Source: an uncultured Bacilli bacterium (GTDB taxonomy: Bacteria; Bacillota_I; Bacilli_A; RF39; UBA660). Taken from it: 39,931 bases of DNA. Below the pieces are notes generated by a model. That model was given only the letters and a program-made list of their open reading frames with translations, was not told the DNA's origin and searched no databases. The position numbers were made by a program, and so were the translations under genes. The stretch covers positions 1 through 39,931 of the forward strand of contig CAJUPN010000012.1 of the NCBI GenBank assembly GCA_910588195.1. Direction: 5' to 3'. The stretch's first letter is position 1. Every line of letters starts with the position of its first letter. Shown one piece after another: positions 1 to 8,154 of this stretch.

Positions 1-1515
1 GCTACATTAGAGTTTGATGTAACAAATAAAAGTAGAAATTATAATGCTGAAGTTACAATCAAATGTGGATTAAAAGAGAATTTTGAAAGTTTTAGTGAAT
101 ATTTAAATATTGAAACAGATATAACAAGTCCTTTTAAATTAGAATCAAGTGAAACAAAAACTGGTAGATTAGTTGTAACATTAAAAAAGGCCTATGATAA
201 GGACTTAGAAACAACAGCAGAGATAGAATGTGAGTTAGTAGCAACACCAGAAGAAAGAGATTCTTTAGGAGATGAATATGTTCTTGTGTATGAAGATCCA
301 ATCTTAAATGGAGCAGATCCAGTGATAAAAGAAAATCTAGTTCCAGTAACTATAGCAGATAATGGAGAAGTAACCTATGCTAATACCCAAAAGAAGTGGT
401 ATAGTTATGAAAATAAAGAATGGGCAAATGCCGTAATACTTGTAGAAAACCCAAGTAAAGAATATGTTAAAGGAGATGTTATCCAAGAGTCAGATATCGA
501 ATCATACTTTGTATGGATACCAAGATATAGATATCAAATATTTGATGAAGGAAATTATACAACATATATAGAAAGTAAGCCAACAGAAAGTATAGCAAAG
601 GAAATCCAAATTGAATTTGAAACAAATGCAGTTGAAGCTTCTACAGGTTCAACAAAAGGAGAATGGTTAACCCACCCAGCCTTCACAAACTTTGATGTAA
701 ATGGGTTGTGGATAGGAAAGTATGAAACAGGATATAAAGGAGCAACAACAAAAGAAGCAGCTCAAGTAAATGCAATAGATTCTTCTAAAATAATAATAAA
801 ACCAAATGTATATTCTTGGAGAAACTCAACAGTAAGTAATATGTTTAAAACATCATATAATTATGAAAGAAATTTAGATTCCCATATGATAAAAAATACA
901 GAATGGGGAGCAGTAGCATACCTAAGTCATTCAAAATATGGAATCAATACAGAAATAAGAATTAATAATAATTCAAATTATTTAACAGGATACTCAGCCG
1001 TAGATGGAACAGATCAAAGTAGTTATCCAGGGACATATGGAGCAGATTCATCAAAGACACTTCCATATAATACAGAAACAGGATATAAAGCTTCCACGAC
1101 AGGAAATATAACAGGAATATATGATATGTCAGGAGGAGCTAGAGATTGTGTAGCAGGGTATATAACAAGTTCCAGTGACGCATCAGGATTTACCTCAGCA
1201 GAGCTTAACATATACTCAAAATATTTAGACTTGTACCCAGATAACACTATAATTACATCATGGCATCATGGAATTTTAGGAGACGCCACAGGAGAAATGG
1301 GACCATTCTATTATTATGCTGATAAAGATAATAATAAAAGATACCATAATAATTGGTATAATGACAATTCTTGTTTTTTAGATTCTACTAATCCTTGGTT
1401 CTATCGTGGAGGTCTTTATGTTGATGGCGTACTTGCAAGTCAATTTTACTTTAATGGCTATACAGGGGATACTAACACAGGTGTTGGCTCCCGCCTTGTT
1501 CTTACAATCAAATAA
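1..1515 (+). CDS. Modular surface protein with FGE/C-type-lectin-like C-terminal domain (5' end outside window)
   Basis: This is an open frame from the first base of the window to TAA at 1513-1515; the start and export signal lie upstream. The first ~95 residues match the N-terminal beta-sandwich module of the protein at 38030 (FDVTNKSRNYNAEVTIKCG region), followed by a linker beginning YEDPILNGADPV. The rest resembles the formylglycine-generating-enzyme / C-type-lectin fold: a GLWIGKYETGYKG motif, NTEWGAVAYLSHSKYG, GIYDMSGGA, and a tail with NPWFYRGG and SRLVLTIK. By family knowledge such domains display variable surface loops for ligand binding; an enzymatic role is unlikely. The full-length paralogue is 581 aa, so roughly 77 residues are missing here. 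Expected location is the cell surface. A terminator follows directly. The ligand is unknown. Confidence 0.85.
   Translation, partial: ATLEFDVTNKSRNYNAEVTIKCGLKENFESFSEYLNIETDITSPFKLESSETKTGRLVVTLKKAYDKDLETTAEIECELVATPEERDSLGDEYVLVYEDPILNGADPVIKENLVPVTIADNGEVTYANTQKKWYSYENKEWANAVILVENPSKEYVKGDVIQESDIESYFVWIPRYRYQIFDEGNYTTYIESKPTESIAKEIQIEFETNAVEASTGSTKGEWLTHPAFTNFDVNGLWIGKYETGYKGATTKEAAQVNAIDSSKIIIKPNVYSWRNSTVSNMFKTSYNYERNLDSHMIKNTEWGAVAYLSHSKYGINTEIRINNNSNYLTGYSAVDGTDQSSYPGTYGADSSKTLPYNTETGYKASTTGNITGIYDMSGGARDCVAGYITSSSDASGFTSAELNIYSKYLDLYPDNTIITSWHHGILGDATGEMGPFYYYADKDNNKRYHNNWYNDNSCFLDSTNPWFYRGGLYVDGVLASQFYFNGYTGDTNTGVGSRLVLTIK
82..260 (+). repeat. 179-bp block identical to 38339-38517
   Basis: Every base from 82 to 260 matches 38339-38517 (constant offset 38257). 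Both blocks lie at the same place in paralogous surface-protein genes. The sequence on both sides is clearly diverged: several mismatches fall within the preceding 30 bases, and bases 261-266 differ at several sites. Recent gene conversion is the simplest explanation. Confidence 0.9.
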
Positions 1516-1532
1516 TATCTAAAATAAAAAAG

Positions 1533-1571
1533 TGCTATTTAATTCAATTTAATTCAATAGCATTTTTTTTT
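1533..1571 (+). terminator. Rho-independent terminator after the first surface-protein gene
   Basis: The inverted repeat TGCTATT (1533-1539) / AATAGCA (1556-1562) is followed by a run of nine T (1563-1571). It lies 18 bases past the stop codon. Confidence 0.85.
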
Positions 1572-1592
1572 ACAAGCTTAATATTATTAATT

Positions 1593-1769
1593 ATGAGAAC
1601 ATTATTAATTAAATTGTTTTTAATATTCCTCTTAAGCTTTTCTGTATTTATGATGCTAATTTTATTAAATTATATAGAAGTGGGGTATAATTTTTTAGAA
1701 TATGTTTATTTTATTAAATGGTATGTAGTTATATTTTTAATTAGTATATATATGTTTTTTAGAATATAA
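1593..1769 (+). CDS. Small two-helix membrane protein, 58 aa
   Basis: The frame runs from ATG at 1593 to TAA at 1767-1769. The product is almost entirely hydrophobic, with two likely transmembrane segments (about residues 4-27 and 39-57) joined by a short loop containing NYIEVGYN. No Shine-Dalgarno is visible before the ATG, which weakens the call. Its stop codon overlaps the AAAGGAG site of the next gene, as in translationally coupled operons, and the gene after next is also a membrane protein. I do not recognise a family and assign no function. It could be a chance frame, but an unbroken 58-codon hydrophobic frame ending exactly at a ribosome site argues for a real gene. Confidence 0.5.
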   Translation: MRTLLIKLFLIFLLSFSVFMMLILLNYIEVGYNFLEYVYFIKWYVVIFLISIYMFFRI

Positions 1770-1779
1770 AGGAGATATT

Positions 1780-2316
1780 ATGCAATCTTATTATGATATA
1801 GATTTACACTTTGAAGATCAATACATTAATTATTATGAATGGGATTCAAAAGAACATTTTAATAGACTTCCTATCTATAAAGTTGAAAGTACAAGAGTAT
1901 TTTTAGAAAATGAAATAGAGCTAATAATTGAGTATAAAAACGCTATTGTATCTGATGGAATAGTTTCTTTAGGTTTAGAGATAATAGATAATAAAGTTAT
2001 TTATGTTTCAAGCTTACCCTATGAAGATGAATTTAAAATAAACAAATTAGCAATGTCAATGAATAATGAACTTGATTATAAAATAATCAAGAAAAAAGAA
2101 TTAAAATTAAAAACTAATATAGATAAAATAAAGAATATCTATTTAGATTTAATTGAAAAGGGAGATAAAGACTTTATTAAATTTCTTTATTATGAAATTA
2201 CAGGCGATATTTCAAGCAATATTTTAAACATGAAGAAGTTTTTATCTAATGATGTAAAGATAAATTTTTCTGATAAATATTACCAATTATATGATATGAT
2301 TATAACAGGTGATTAA
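1780..2316 (+). CDS. Uncharacterised 178-aa protein upstream of a LemA-like gene
   Basis: The start is ATG at 1780, with AAAGGAG at 1768-1774 (five-base spacing). The product has no signal peptide or membrane segment. The first ~90 residues look like a beta-rich domain (IELIIEYKNAIVSDG and SLGLEIIDNKVIYVS are probable strands), and the remaining ~85 are charged and helical (IDKIKNIYLDLIEKGDKDF). The stop at 2314-2316 lies two bases before the ATG of the LemA-like gene, so the two are very likely co-transcribed and perhaps work together. I do not recognise the family. Confidence 0.75.
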   Translation: MQSYYDIDLHFEDQYINYYEWDSKEHFNRLPIYKVESTRVFLENEIELIIEYKNAIVSDGIVSLGLEIIDNKVIYVSSLPYEDEFKINKLAMSMNNELDYKIIKKKELKLKTNIDKIKNIYLDLIEKGDKDFIKFLYYEITGDISSNILNMKKFLSNDVKINFSDKYYQLYDMIITGD

Positions 2317-2317
2317 A

Positions 2318-2785
2318 ATGTTTATATATGTTATTTTAGCAATAATATTTTGTATATTTATGTGTTTATCAATTTATGTTATTACAATTTATAATAAACT
2401 AAAAACTTATAAGAATGAAGTAGATAAACTATGGAATTCTTTAAGACTAAATATAGAAAGTCAATTTAAATTTATAAAAGCCAATATTGATAATTTAAAC
2501 AATGTTGATAAATTTTATTTAAAAGATTTAATAGATAAATATATGATACTTGCATATACAGAAGAAGTAATGAACTCTTATATTGATTTAGAAATTATTT
2601 TAGATAAGTCTGATGACTCGGAAATTAAAAGTAGATTTATTACTAAAAATGCTGAGATAAATAATTTAAAAACTGATTATAACAATGTCTTACTAAGATA
2701 TAATAATGTTATTAACATGATACCAAACAAGATAATTGCTAACATATTTCATTTTAATGAAGGTGTTTGGTTTAGAAGTAAATAA
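2318..2785 (+). CDS. LemA-family-like membrane-anchored protein
   Basis: I chose ATG at 2318 because AGGTG at 2307-2311 sits six bases upstream; an in-frame GTG at 2309 is the alternative. The 155-residue product has one N-terminal transmembrane segment (about residues 2-24), then YNKLKTYKNEVDKLWNSL, which parallels the YN-L-x-NxVdxaWsxi start of LemA proteins. The C-terminal part, with YNNVLLRYNNVINMIPNKIIA, matches the LemA ending in which paired YN motifs precede a proline-centred turn and an Ala/Phe segment. LemA proteins are helical bundles anchored in the membrane and are of poorly defined function. This copy is divergent, and the usual RxxLIPNLV stretch is not recognisable. It ends at a bidirectional terminator shared with the gatD-like gene. 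Confidence 0.65.
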   Translation: MFIYVILAIIFCIFMCLSIYVITIYNKLKTYKNEVDKLWNSLRLNIESQFKFIKANIDNLNNVDKFYLKDLIDKYMILAYTEEVMNSYIDLEIILDKSDDSEIKSRFITKNAEINNLKTDYNNVLLRYNNVINMIPNKIIANIFHFNEGVWFRSK

Positions 2786-2811
2786 AAAGAGATTCTTAAA
2801 AATCTCTTTTT
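2784..2811. terminator. Bidirectional terminator between convergent genes
   Basis: AAAAAGAGATT (2784-2794) and AATCTCTTTTT (2801-2811) form a perfect 11-bp stem with a six-base loop. The A run on one side and the T run on the other allow it to serve both the LemA-like gene (+) and the murT-gatD operon (-). Confidence 0.85.
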
Positions 2812-3503
2812 ATATTAAAGTTTTTTAAATATGCATCGTATGCTTTATAATCTGTTGTATTTTTTATCTCTTTATAAGGGTATCTATTTGCTTCGAAGAA
2901 ATCTCTTATAATTTTATCTAAAAGATGAGGATTTCTAATTAGTAGGGGACCAATAGTATATGTTCCATAAAAATTATAAACATGAATTCCTTCAAATTTA
3001 CTTTTATTATTATCGGCATTACCACTTATTACTTCAAATAAGTGATTTTCTTTGCTATTATTTATTGAACCTCTATTTTGAAAACCAATTACAGGTTTAT
3101 CTAAAATATAAGTTTTATAAACTTGTTCTTTAACAATTCTATTTCTTACAGTTTTACTTTCGAAGTCAAGACACCCTAAAGCCTCAACATCGTTTATTTT
3201 TTTTCCAAATAATTCATAAGAATTACCTGTAGCTATAAATACTTTTTTCTTAAATATCTTTTTAATTTCAGTTTTATATCTTAAAATATCTTTTAAAACT
3301 AACATCTGATTTGCATCTGTTCCACAACCGATATAAAATATATCAAATTTCGAAAAATCTATTTTATCACCCTTTGTAACATTACTAACAGAATATCTTG
3401 CTCCCTGACGTTTTAACGCTTCTGTCAAAGCTAAAATATTTCCTGATTCGCCATAAAGGTTCATAATATCATAATATAAATGAGCTATTTTTATGATTTT
3501 CAT
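2796..3503 (-). CDS. gatD: GatD-like subunit of the lipid II amidation complex, catalytic residues lost
   Basis: GatD is the class I glutaminase that feeds ammonia to MurT for amidating D-glutamate in lipid II. The 235-aa product aligns with GatD throughout: an LYYDIMNLYGESGNI start, then DIFYIGCGTDANQ, FEGIHVYNFYGTY and GPLLIRNPHLLDKI. However, the nucleophile loop, normally ICGGYQxLG, reads ATGNSYELFG, with Gly93 where the catalytic Cys should be. The catalytic His of GTYLHGP is Ile184 (GTYTIGP), and the ENHGG histidine is Arg144. The glutaminase reaction should therefore be impossible by the usual chemistry. The gene overlaps murT by four bases, so it is still co-expressed and probably still a structural partner. 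The gatD symbol denotes homology only. Confidence 0.85.
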   Translation of the reverse strand: MKIIKIAHLYYDIMNLYGESGNILALTEALKRQGARYSVSNVTKGDKIDFSKFDIFYIGCGTDANQMLVLKDILRYKTEIKKIFKKKVFIATGNSYELFGKKINDVEALGCLDFESKTVRNRIVKEQVYKTYILDKPVIGFQNRGSINNSKENHLFEVISGNADNNKSKFEGIHVYNFYGTYTIGPLLIRNPHLLDKIIRDFFEANRYPYKEIKNTTDYKAYDAYLKNFNIKRDF

Positions 3504-4852
3504 TTTTTCACTCCCTCATTTAATAATTTCTTTAAAACTGCAGTCATATCAAAACATACCATTGTATAAATTGAACCTTTACTTTTATTTTTTACAATAT
3601 TTAATATATTATTTAAATTATCAACTAATATAAGTTTTTCTTCTTTTATCCCTGCATATTTTAATCTATTATATACATCATATCTAAATCTACCAATACA
3701 AAATATTTTATCAATAGAATTATCGTTTAAAAGTTCAAAATCAACATCATATAACCAACTTATATCATTATAGTTATATCTTCTTGAGACATTATCAAAT
3801 CCCATTATAATTGTCTTTTTTCCTTTTTCTGCTTTAATATAATTAATTGTTTGTAAATACGATAGAGCATTTTCATTTTTTGATTCAATCATCTCAACTT
3901 TTCTTGATTTTAATCGATATTCTTTCATTCTCTTAGGTTCTAAAACTTGGTTATTTAAGTATTCTTGAATATCTTTAGTCGAAATACCAATAGTTTTTAA
4001 AAGTGCAAAAGTTGCAAGTGTATAGTAACAACAAAAGAAGACATTTTTATTTAAATGAACTATATTTCTATTAATTGTCATAAATTGTTTTTCTAAATCT
4101 ATATCTTTAGCTTGAAAGTCTAGTTTATTTCTTGAAAACTTACACTTTGGACAAGTAAAATCGCCTAAATGTCCATAGTGATAAAAATTATATTTTAATT
4201 TTGTTTCGCATACAGGGCAGTAAGCTGCATCAACTGTATTTGATAGAGGTACTTTTGTATCAGTTTTATATTTTGCAATACCATAAGTAGTAATTTTTCC
4301 TTTATGTAAAATCTTAAATCTAGCAACAATTGGATCATCAGCATTAATAACTAAATGAGTGTTGGAATCAATTGCTGAAGCAATTTTATTAAATATAATA
4401 TCTGGATTACCATTTCTAGCAGGCTGATCTCTTGTAATATTCGTAACAACAAGATGAGTTAATTTAACTTTATTGAAAATATTCTTTATAAATGATTCAT
4501 CTAATTCTAAAAGTAATACATCAGCCTTAATACGTTTAGTAAAAGGATTAGTCTTATTTAATATTAAAGTAGCAGCAGCATTATAGAGATTAGAACCATT
4601 TTTATTCCAAAGTACGTTGTAGCCATTTCCTTCTAAAACATGAGCAATTAGAGAAGTTGTAGAACCTTTTCCTGAAGATCCTGTTACTCCAATAATATAT
4701 TTAGGATAAATAAGTTCATTTAAAATATTTTTATTAAATTTTGTTGCATAATACCCTGGAGTTACAGAACCATCTTTTTTAAATACATTTTTAAATAAAA
4801 AACAAGCAAAAGATATTAATCTATTAACAATAATACATATAAAATTCTTCAT
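3500..4852 (-). CDS. murT: MurT, lipid II isoglutaminyl synthase ligase subunit
   Basis: This 450-aa Mur-ligase-family protein has an N-terminal hydrophobic stretch, a nucleotide-binding P-loop GSSGKGSTT (residues 58-66), and the four-cysteine zinc ribbon typical of MurT (CPVC...CPKC, around residues 210-240, with YHYGHLGDFTC between the pairs). A C-terminal domain follows that includes DVDFELLNDNSIDKIFC. MurT activates the alpha-carboxylate of the D-Glu in lipid II with ATP for amidation by GatD-derived ammonia on the inner face of the membrane. The GKGS form of the P-loop is more like FolC than the usual GKTT. Its promoter (4870-4878) and an AGGTGAT ribosome site lie just upstream. It overlaps gatD by four bases. 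Confidence 0.9.
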   Translation of the reverse strand: MKNFICIIVNRLISFACFLFKNVFKKDGSVTPGYYATKFNKNILNELIYPKYIIGVTGSSGKGSTTSLIAHVLEGNGYNVLWNKNGSNLYNAAATLILNKTNPFTKRIKADVLLLELDESFIKNIFNKVKLTHLVVTNITRDQPARNGNPDIIFNKIASAIDSNTHLVINADDPIVARFKILHKGKITTYGIAKYKTDTKVPLSNTVDAAYCPVCETKLKYNFYHYGHLGDFTCPKCKFSRNKLDFQAKDIDLEKQFMTINRNIVHLNKNVFFCCYYTLATFALLKTIGISTKDIQEYLNNQVLEPKRMKEYRLKSRKVEMIESKNENALSYLQTINYIKAEKGKKTIIMGFDNVSRRYNYNDISWLYDVDFELLNDNSIDKIFCIGRFRYDVYNRLKYAGIKEEKLILVDNLNNILNIVKNKSKGSIYTMVCFDMTAVLKKLLNEGVKK

Positions 4853-4869
4853 TAGATCACCTTAGTAAA

Positions 4870-4878
4870 ATTATACCA
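4870..4878 (-). promoter_or_regulatory. Extended -10 promoter of murT-gatD
   Basis: On the minus strand the sequence reads TGG-TATAAT (TATAAT at 4870-4875), about 18 bases before the murT start and followed by AGGTGAT. No convincing -35 box is seen, as is common with the TGn extension. Confidence 0.65.
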
Positions 4879-4903
4879 CAAAAAGTAATTACTAACACAT
4901 AAA

Positions 4904-4932
4904 TTGACAAGTTAAACATAATATGTAAAAAT
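4904..4932 (+). promoter_or_regulatory. Probable promoter of the kinase-like gene
   Basis: A perfect TTGACA (4904-4909) is followed after 16-17 bases by a weak -10 (TAAAAA at 4926-4931 or AAAAAT at 4927-4932). The ribosome site AGAGGAG is at 4941-4947. It is divergent from the murT promoter. Confidence 0.5.
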
Positions 4933-4952
4933 GAGTAAAGAGAGGAGTTTAG

Positions 4953-5663
4953 TTGTTTATGGAAATAAAAAATGCTAAATACGAAAACGAAAATAAAAGA
5001 AGATATAAAATAATTAGTTCAAAGAATTCTGCGAGTTATCGAACAACGGATAATAAAGTATTAAAGAGATTTTTAAATAACCGATATTACTTAGATGTCT
5101 CAAGAACCCATCAAAATGGTTTTGTTAGATATTTAAAGGAATTAAGTTTTTTAGATAATCCGAATTTTGTTTTGCCTGAAGTTGCTTATGTAACAGGAAT
5201 TGATACTGTAATTAGTTATTTAAGAGAATATATTTTTGGAACAAGTCTTGGTGATTTATATCCTAAAACAGATGTAAACTCTTTAATAAATGCGATGGAT
5301 GATTTTTATAATAATTTAAATAGGAGTAAAGAATTAAGTTTAGATGGTATTAATGCTAAAGATATTATTTATACTGGAGAAACTTTAAAAGTTACCAATT
5401 TTGATTTGAGTTCTTTTAACTATCAAAATAATTTTAAACATAACTCTGATAAATTAGATTATGTTATATTTTCGGGATTATTTGGTATTGATATAGCTGA
5501 TTTATCTTCAATTAATGAAGAATATCTTACATTAATTATGGAACTTTTAACTCATAAAATTAATATAGTTGAATATTTAAATGCTTATCAACAAGCTTTA
5601 ATTAAAAGTGGTGAAAATCCTAAATATATTCGTACTCTTCAAAATAGATTAATTCATAAGTAA
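4953..5663 (+). CDS. Uncharacterised protein, possibly a degenerate protein-kinase-like fold
   Basis: I use TTG at 4953, which lies five bases after AGAGGAG; the in-frame ATG at 4959 would have an 11-base gap. The 236-aa product is soluble. Its layout suggests an aminoglycoside-kinase or protein-kinase-like fold: a basic beta-rich N-lobe (SASYRTTDNKVLKRFLNNRYY), a hinge-like ISYLREYIFGTSLGDLYP, and a segment (LDGINAKDIIYTGETLKVTNFDLSS) that resembles the HxDlxxxNil...viDfd catalytic stretch. The catalytic aspartate equivalents are uncertain. This is inference from pattern only. It lies upstream of ftsA and is separated from it by a terminator. Confidence 0.6.
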   Translation: MFMEIKNAKYENENKRRYKIISSKNSASYRTTDNKVLKRFLNNRYYLDVSRTHQNGFVRYLKELSFLDNPNFVLPEVAYVTGIDTVISYLREYIFGTSLGDLYPKTDVNSLINAMDDFYNNLNRSKELSLDGINAKDIIYTGETLKVTNFDLSSFNYQNNFKHNSDKLDYVIFSGLFGIDIADLSSINEEYLTLIMELLTHKINIVEYLNAYQQALIKSGENPKYIRTLQNRLIHK

Positions 5664-5665
5664 AT

Positions 5666-5699
5666 AAAGGTGTTTAGTTTACATAATCGCCTTTTTTTT
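5666..5699 (+). terminator. Terminator upstream of ftsA
   Basis: AAAGGTG (5666-5672) can pair with CGCCTTT (5689-5695) using one G-U pair. A T run reaches 5699. It lies just past the stop codon of the kinase-like gene. Confidence 0.65.
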
Positions 5700-5745
5700 A
5701 ATGCATATTTATAGTATACTAATAATGATAAGGTGGTGAATATTC

Positions 5746-6984
5746 ATGAGACAAATTATCGCTAGTTTAGATATTGGAAGTAGTAAAATTAAATTAGTTG
5801 TAGCTGAACTAAAAGAAGAAGGAATCAATATTTTATGTGCAATAGATGAAGAGTCCCGTGGTATTCAACATGGAGAAATAGTAGAAGTAGATGATACTGT
5901 CTATGCTATTAAAAAACTTTTAAAAAAAGAAGAGGATTTACTAGGAATAAAGATTACTAAAGTAATTGTTAGTATTAGTGAAGAAAGTACTAACTATAAA
6001 ATTGGAGAGGCAAGTATTATAGTTGGAGAAAGTGAAACAGAAATTCTAGCTAGTGATATAGTAAGAGTTTTACAGGCTAGTGTCAAAGGAAATTTAGAAA
6101 GAGACTATGATCTTATCACTGTTGTTCCTGTCATGTTTAAGGTTGATGAGCGAAAAACACGTGTTCCAAGAGGATTAAAGGGGCGAAGTTTATCTGTAAA
6201 ATCAGTCATAATAGCAGCACCAAAACGTGATATTTATATGGCTGCAAAAGTTTTAGAAAAATGTGGACTGGAAGTCGTTGACATTATGACACCAAGTATA
6301 GGTTCATATTTTGCTCATAAAAATGAATCTACAGATACAGAAACTGGTGTAGTAATTGATTGTGGGTATTCAACATTTAATGTTTCAGTTGTTAATAAAG
6401 GAATAGTTATAAACACAGCTGTTTTAAATATTGGTGGTAAAGATATTGACTCTGATATATCGTATGTTTATAAGTTGACAGATGATCAAGCTAAAAAATT
6501 AAAAGAAGATTTAGCACTTGCTCATAAGAAGAACTCAAGCTCAGGAGAAAAAGAAAGTCTTATAAATACAAATGGAGAAAAGATAATTGTTAATCAAGTA
6601 GAGTTATCAGATATTGTTATGAGTAGGTGTCATGAAATGCTAAATATGGCGAAAAATGAAATTAACTACTTAACAAAGAAGGAAATTAGTTATATAATTA
6701 TAACAGGAGGCTTGACTGAACTAAAGGATTTTTCAATTGAGATTGAAAGTATATTTGGACGTTTAGCCAATGTTGGGAAAATGCAAATCGTTGGTGCAAG
6801 AGATAATAAGTTTGCTGTTTGCATCGGAATGATAAAGTATTTTGATTCTAAGTTAAAGCTTAGAGATAAAGAATATTCGATTATAACGTCAGATGATGAA
6901 GAAATACTTAGTGGTATTGGTGATAAAAAGACATCTGGAGAATCAATACTTGGAAAAGTGTTTGGAATATTCTTTGATAATTAA
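5746..6984 (+). CDS. ftsA: Cell division protein FtsA
   Basis: FtsA is the actin-like protein that tethers FtsZ filaments to the membrane. The 412-aa product has the phosphate-1 loop near the N-terminus (IASLDIGSSKIKLVVAEL), the SHS2/1C domain, the phosphate-2 segment GVVIDCGYSTFNVSVVN, the adenosine motif YIIITGGLTELKDF, and a short C-terminal amphipathic helix (ILGKVFGIFFDN) for membrane binding. The start is ATG at 5746, after AAGGTGGTG. A TATACT (5715-5720) is a plausible -10. ftsZ follows 13 bases after the stop, so the pair forms the usual ftsAZ operon. Confidence 0.95.
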   Translation: MRQIIASLDIGSSKIKLVVAELKEEGINILCAIDEESRGIQHGEIVEVDDTVYAIKKLLKKEEDLLGIKITKVIVSISEESTNYKIGEASIIVGESETEILASDIVRVLQASVKGNLERDYDLITVVPVMFKVDERKTRVPRGLKGRSLSVKSVIIAAPKRDIYMAAKVLEKCGLEVVDIMTPSIGSYFAHKNESTDTETGVVIDCGYSTFNVSVVNKGIVINTAVLNIGGKDIDSDISYVYKLTDDQAKKLKEDLALAHKKNSSSGEKESLINTNGEKIIVNQVELSDIVMSRCHEMLNMAKNEINYLTKKEISYIIITGGLTELKDFSIEIESIFGRLANVGKMQIVGARDNKFAVCIGMIKYFDSKLKLRDKEYSIITSDDEEILSGIGDKKTSGESILGKVFGIFFDN

Positions 6985-6997
6985 GGAGGAACCAGAG

Positions 6998-8077
6998 ATG
7001 ATGGACGGATTAGAAATGGATCAAGTTGCTAAAATCAAGGTTATTGGTGTTGGTGGCGGCGGAATGAATGCCGTAAATAGAATGATTGAATCAGGAGTTA
7101 GAAGTGTTGAATTTATTGTAGCTAATACAGATTTACAAGTGTTAAATGCTTCACCTGCAGAATATAAATTACAAATTGGAAAAAATATTACTAATGGACG
7201 TGGAGCAGGATCAGATCCTGAGATTGGTAGGGAAGCTGCTTTAGAAAGTAAAGAAGAAATTAGGGAAGCTCTTGAAGGTGCTGATATGGTTTTCGTTACA
7301 TGTGGAATGGGTGGCGGAACTGGAACTGGAGCATCACCTATAATTGCTGAAATTGCTCAAGAAGTTGGAGCATTAACTGTTGCAATCGTTACAAAGCCTT
7401 TTAGATTCGAAGGAAAAAGAAGAATGGAACAAGCCATTATTGGTCTAGATGAGTTAAAGAAACATGTAGATACATTAATTGTAATTCCAAATGATCGGTT
7501 AAGAGATATAATTGATAAAAATACTCCAATGATGGCAGCATTTAGAGAAGTAGACAATGTTCTTCATAGAGGTGTTCAATCAATTTCTGATCTTATTGCT
7601 GTATCAGGTCTTGTTAACTTAGACTTTGCAGATGTAAAAGCTGTTATGGCAAAAAGAGGAGATGCTTTAATCGGAATTGGTTTAGGTACTGGAGAAAACA
7701 GAGCTATTGAAGCTGCAAAAGCTGCTGTATCAAGTCCATTACTTGAAACAAGCATTGTTGGAGCAACAGATGCAATTATTAATGTAACAGGTGGAAATAG
7801 TTTGACATTATTTGAAGCTGAAGATGCTGCAGAAGTTGTAAGAGCAAGTGCTAATACAGATATAAATATTATATTTGGTGCTGTTATTAATGAATCGCTT
7901 AACGATGAAGTAATAGTTACTGTCATTGCTACAGGATTTGAAGATAATGATGAAGACAGTAGTGGTGGCTATCCATCAGACTATGGAAATGATGTGGAAC
8001 CTATGAGAAAGTCGGTTAGTGTAATTGATGACGAATATGATATTCCACCATTCCTAAGAGATAGAGATAATATATAA
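6998..8077 (+). CDS. ftsZ: Cell division protein FtsZ
   Basis: FtsZ is the tubulin-like GTPase that forms the division ring. I place the start at ATG 6998, seven bases after AGGAGGA (6984-6990); the longer in-frame extension would run back through ftsA. The 359-aa product has the nucleotide-binding GVGGGGMNAVNRM, the tubulin signature GGGTGTGASP (about residues 105-114), the T7 loop with NLDFADVKAVM, and a C-terminal conserved peptide DIPPFLRDR for binding FtsA. The linker before that peptide is short and acidic. The ribosome site overlaps the ftsA stop codon, suggesting translational coupling. Confidence 0.97.
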   Translation: MMDGLEMDQVAKIKVIGVGGGGMNAVNRMIESGVRSVEFIVANTDLQVLNASPAEYKLQIGKNITNGRGAGSDPEIGREAALESKEEIREALEGADMVFVTCGMGGGTGTGASPIIAEIAQEVGALTVAIVTKPFRFEGKRRMEQAIIGLDELKKHVDTLIVIPNDRLRDIIDKNTPMMAAFREVDNVLHRGVQSISDLIAVSGLVNLDFADVKAVMAKRGDALIGIGLGTGENRAIEAAKAAVSSPLLETSIVGATDAIINVTGGNSLTLFEAEDAAEVVRASANTDINIIFGAVINESLNDEVIVTVIATGFEDNDEDSSGGYPSDYGNDVEPMRKSVSVIDDEYDIPPFLRDRDNI

Positions 8078-8084
8078 TTTATAG

Positions 8085-8118
8085 AAACATTTAAGAAATA
8101 AATCTTAAATGTTTTTTT
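8085..8118 (+). terminator. Terminator of ftsAZ
   Basis: A perfect 12-bp stem, AAACATTTAAGA (8085-8096) / TCTTAAATGTTT (8103-8114), has a six-base loop and ends in a T run to 8118. It separates ftsZ from the surface-protein gene behind it. Confidence 0.9.
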
Positions 8119-8154
8119 ATGTAAAGAAAGTATACAATTATGTATAGATATGTC

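Noticed and set aside
7357..7926. Long minus-strand open frames inside ftsZ
   Set aside because: They are antisense shadows of a strongly conserved gene, with no ribosome site and unlike codon use.
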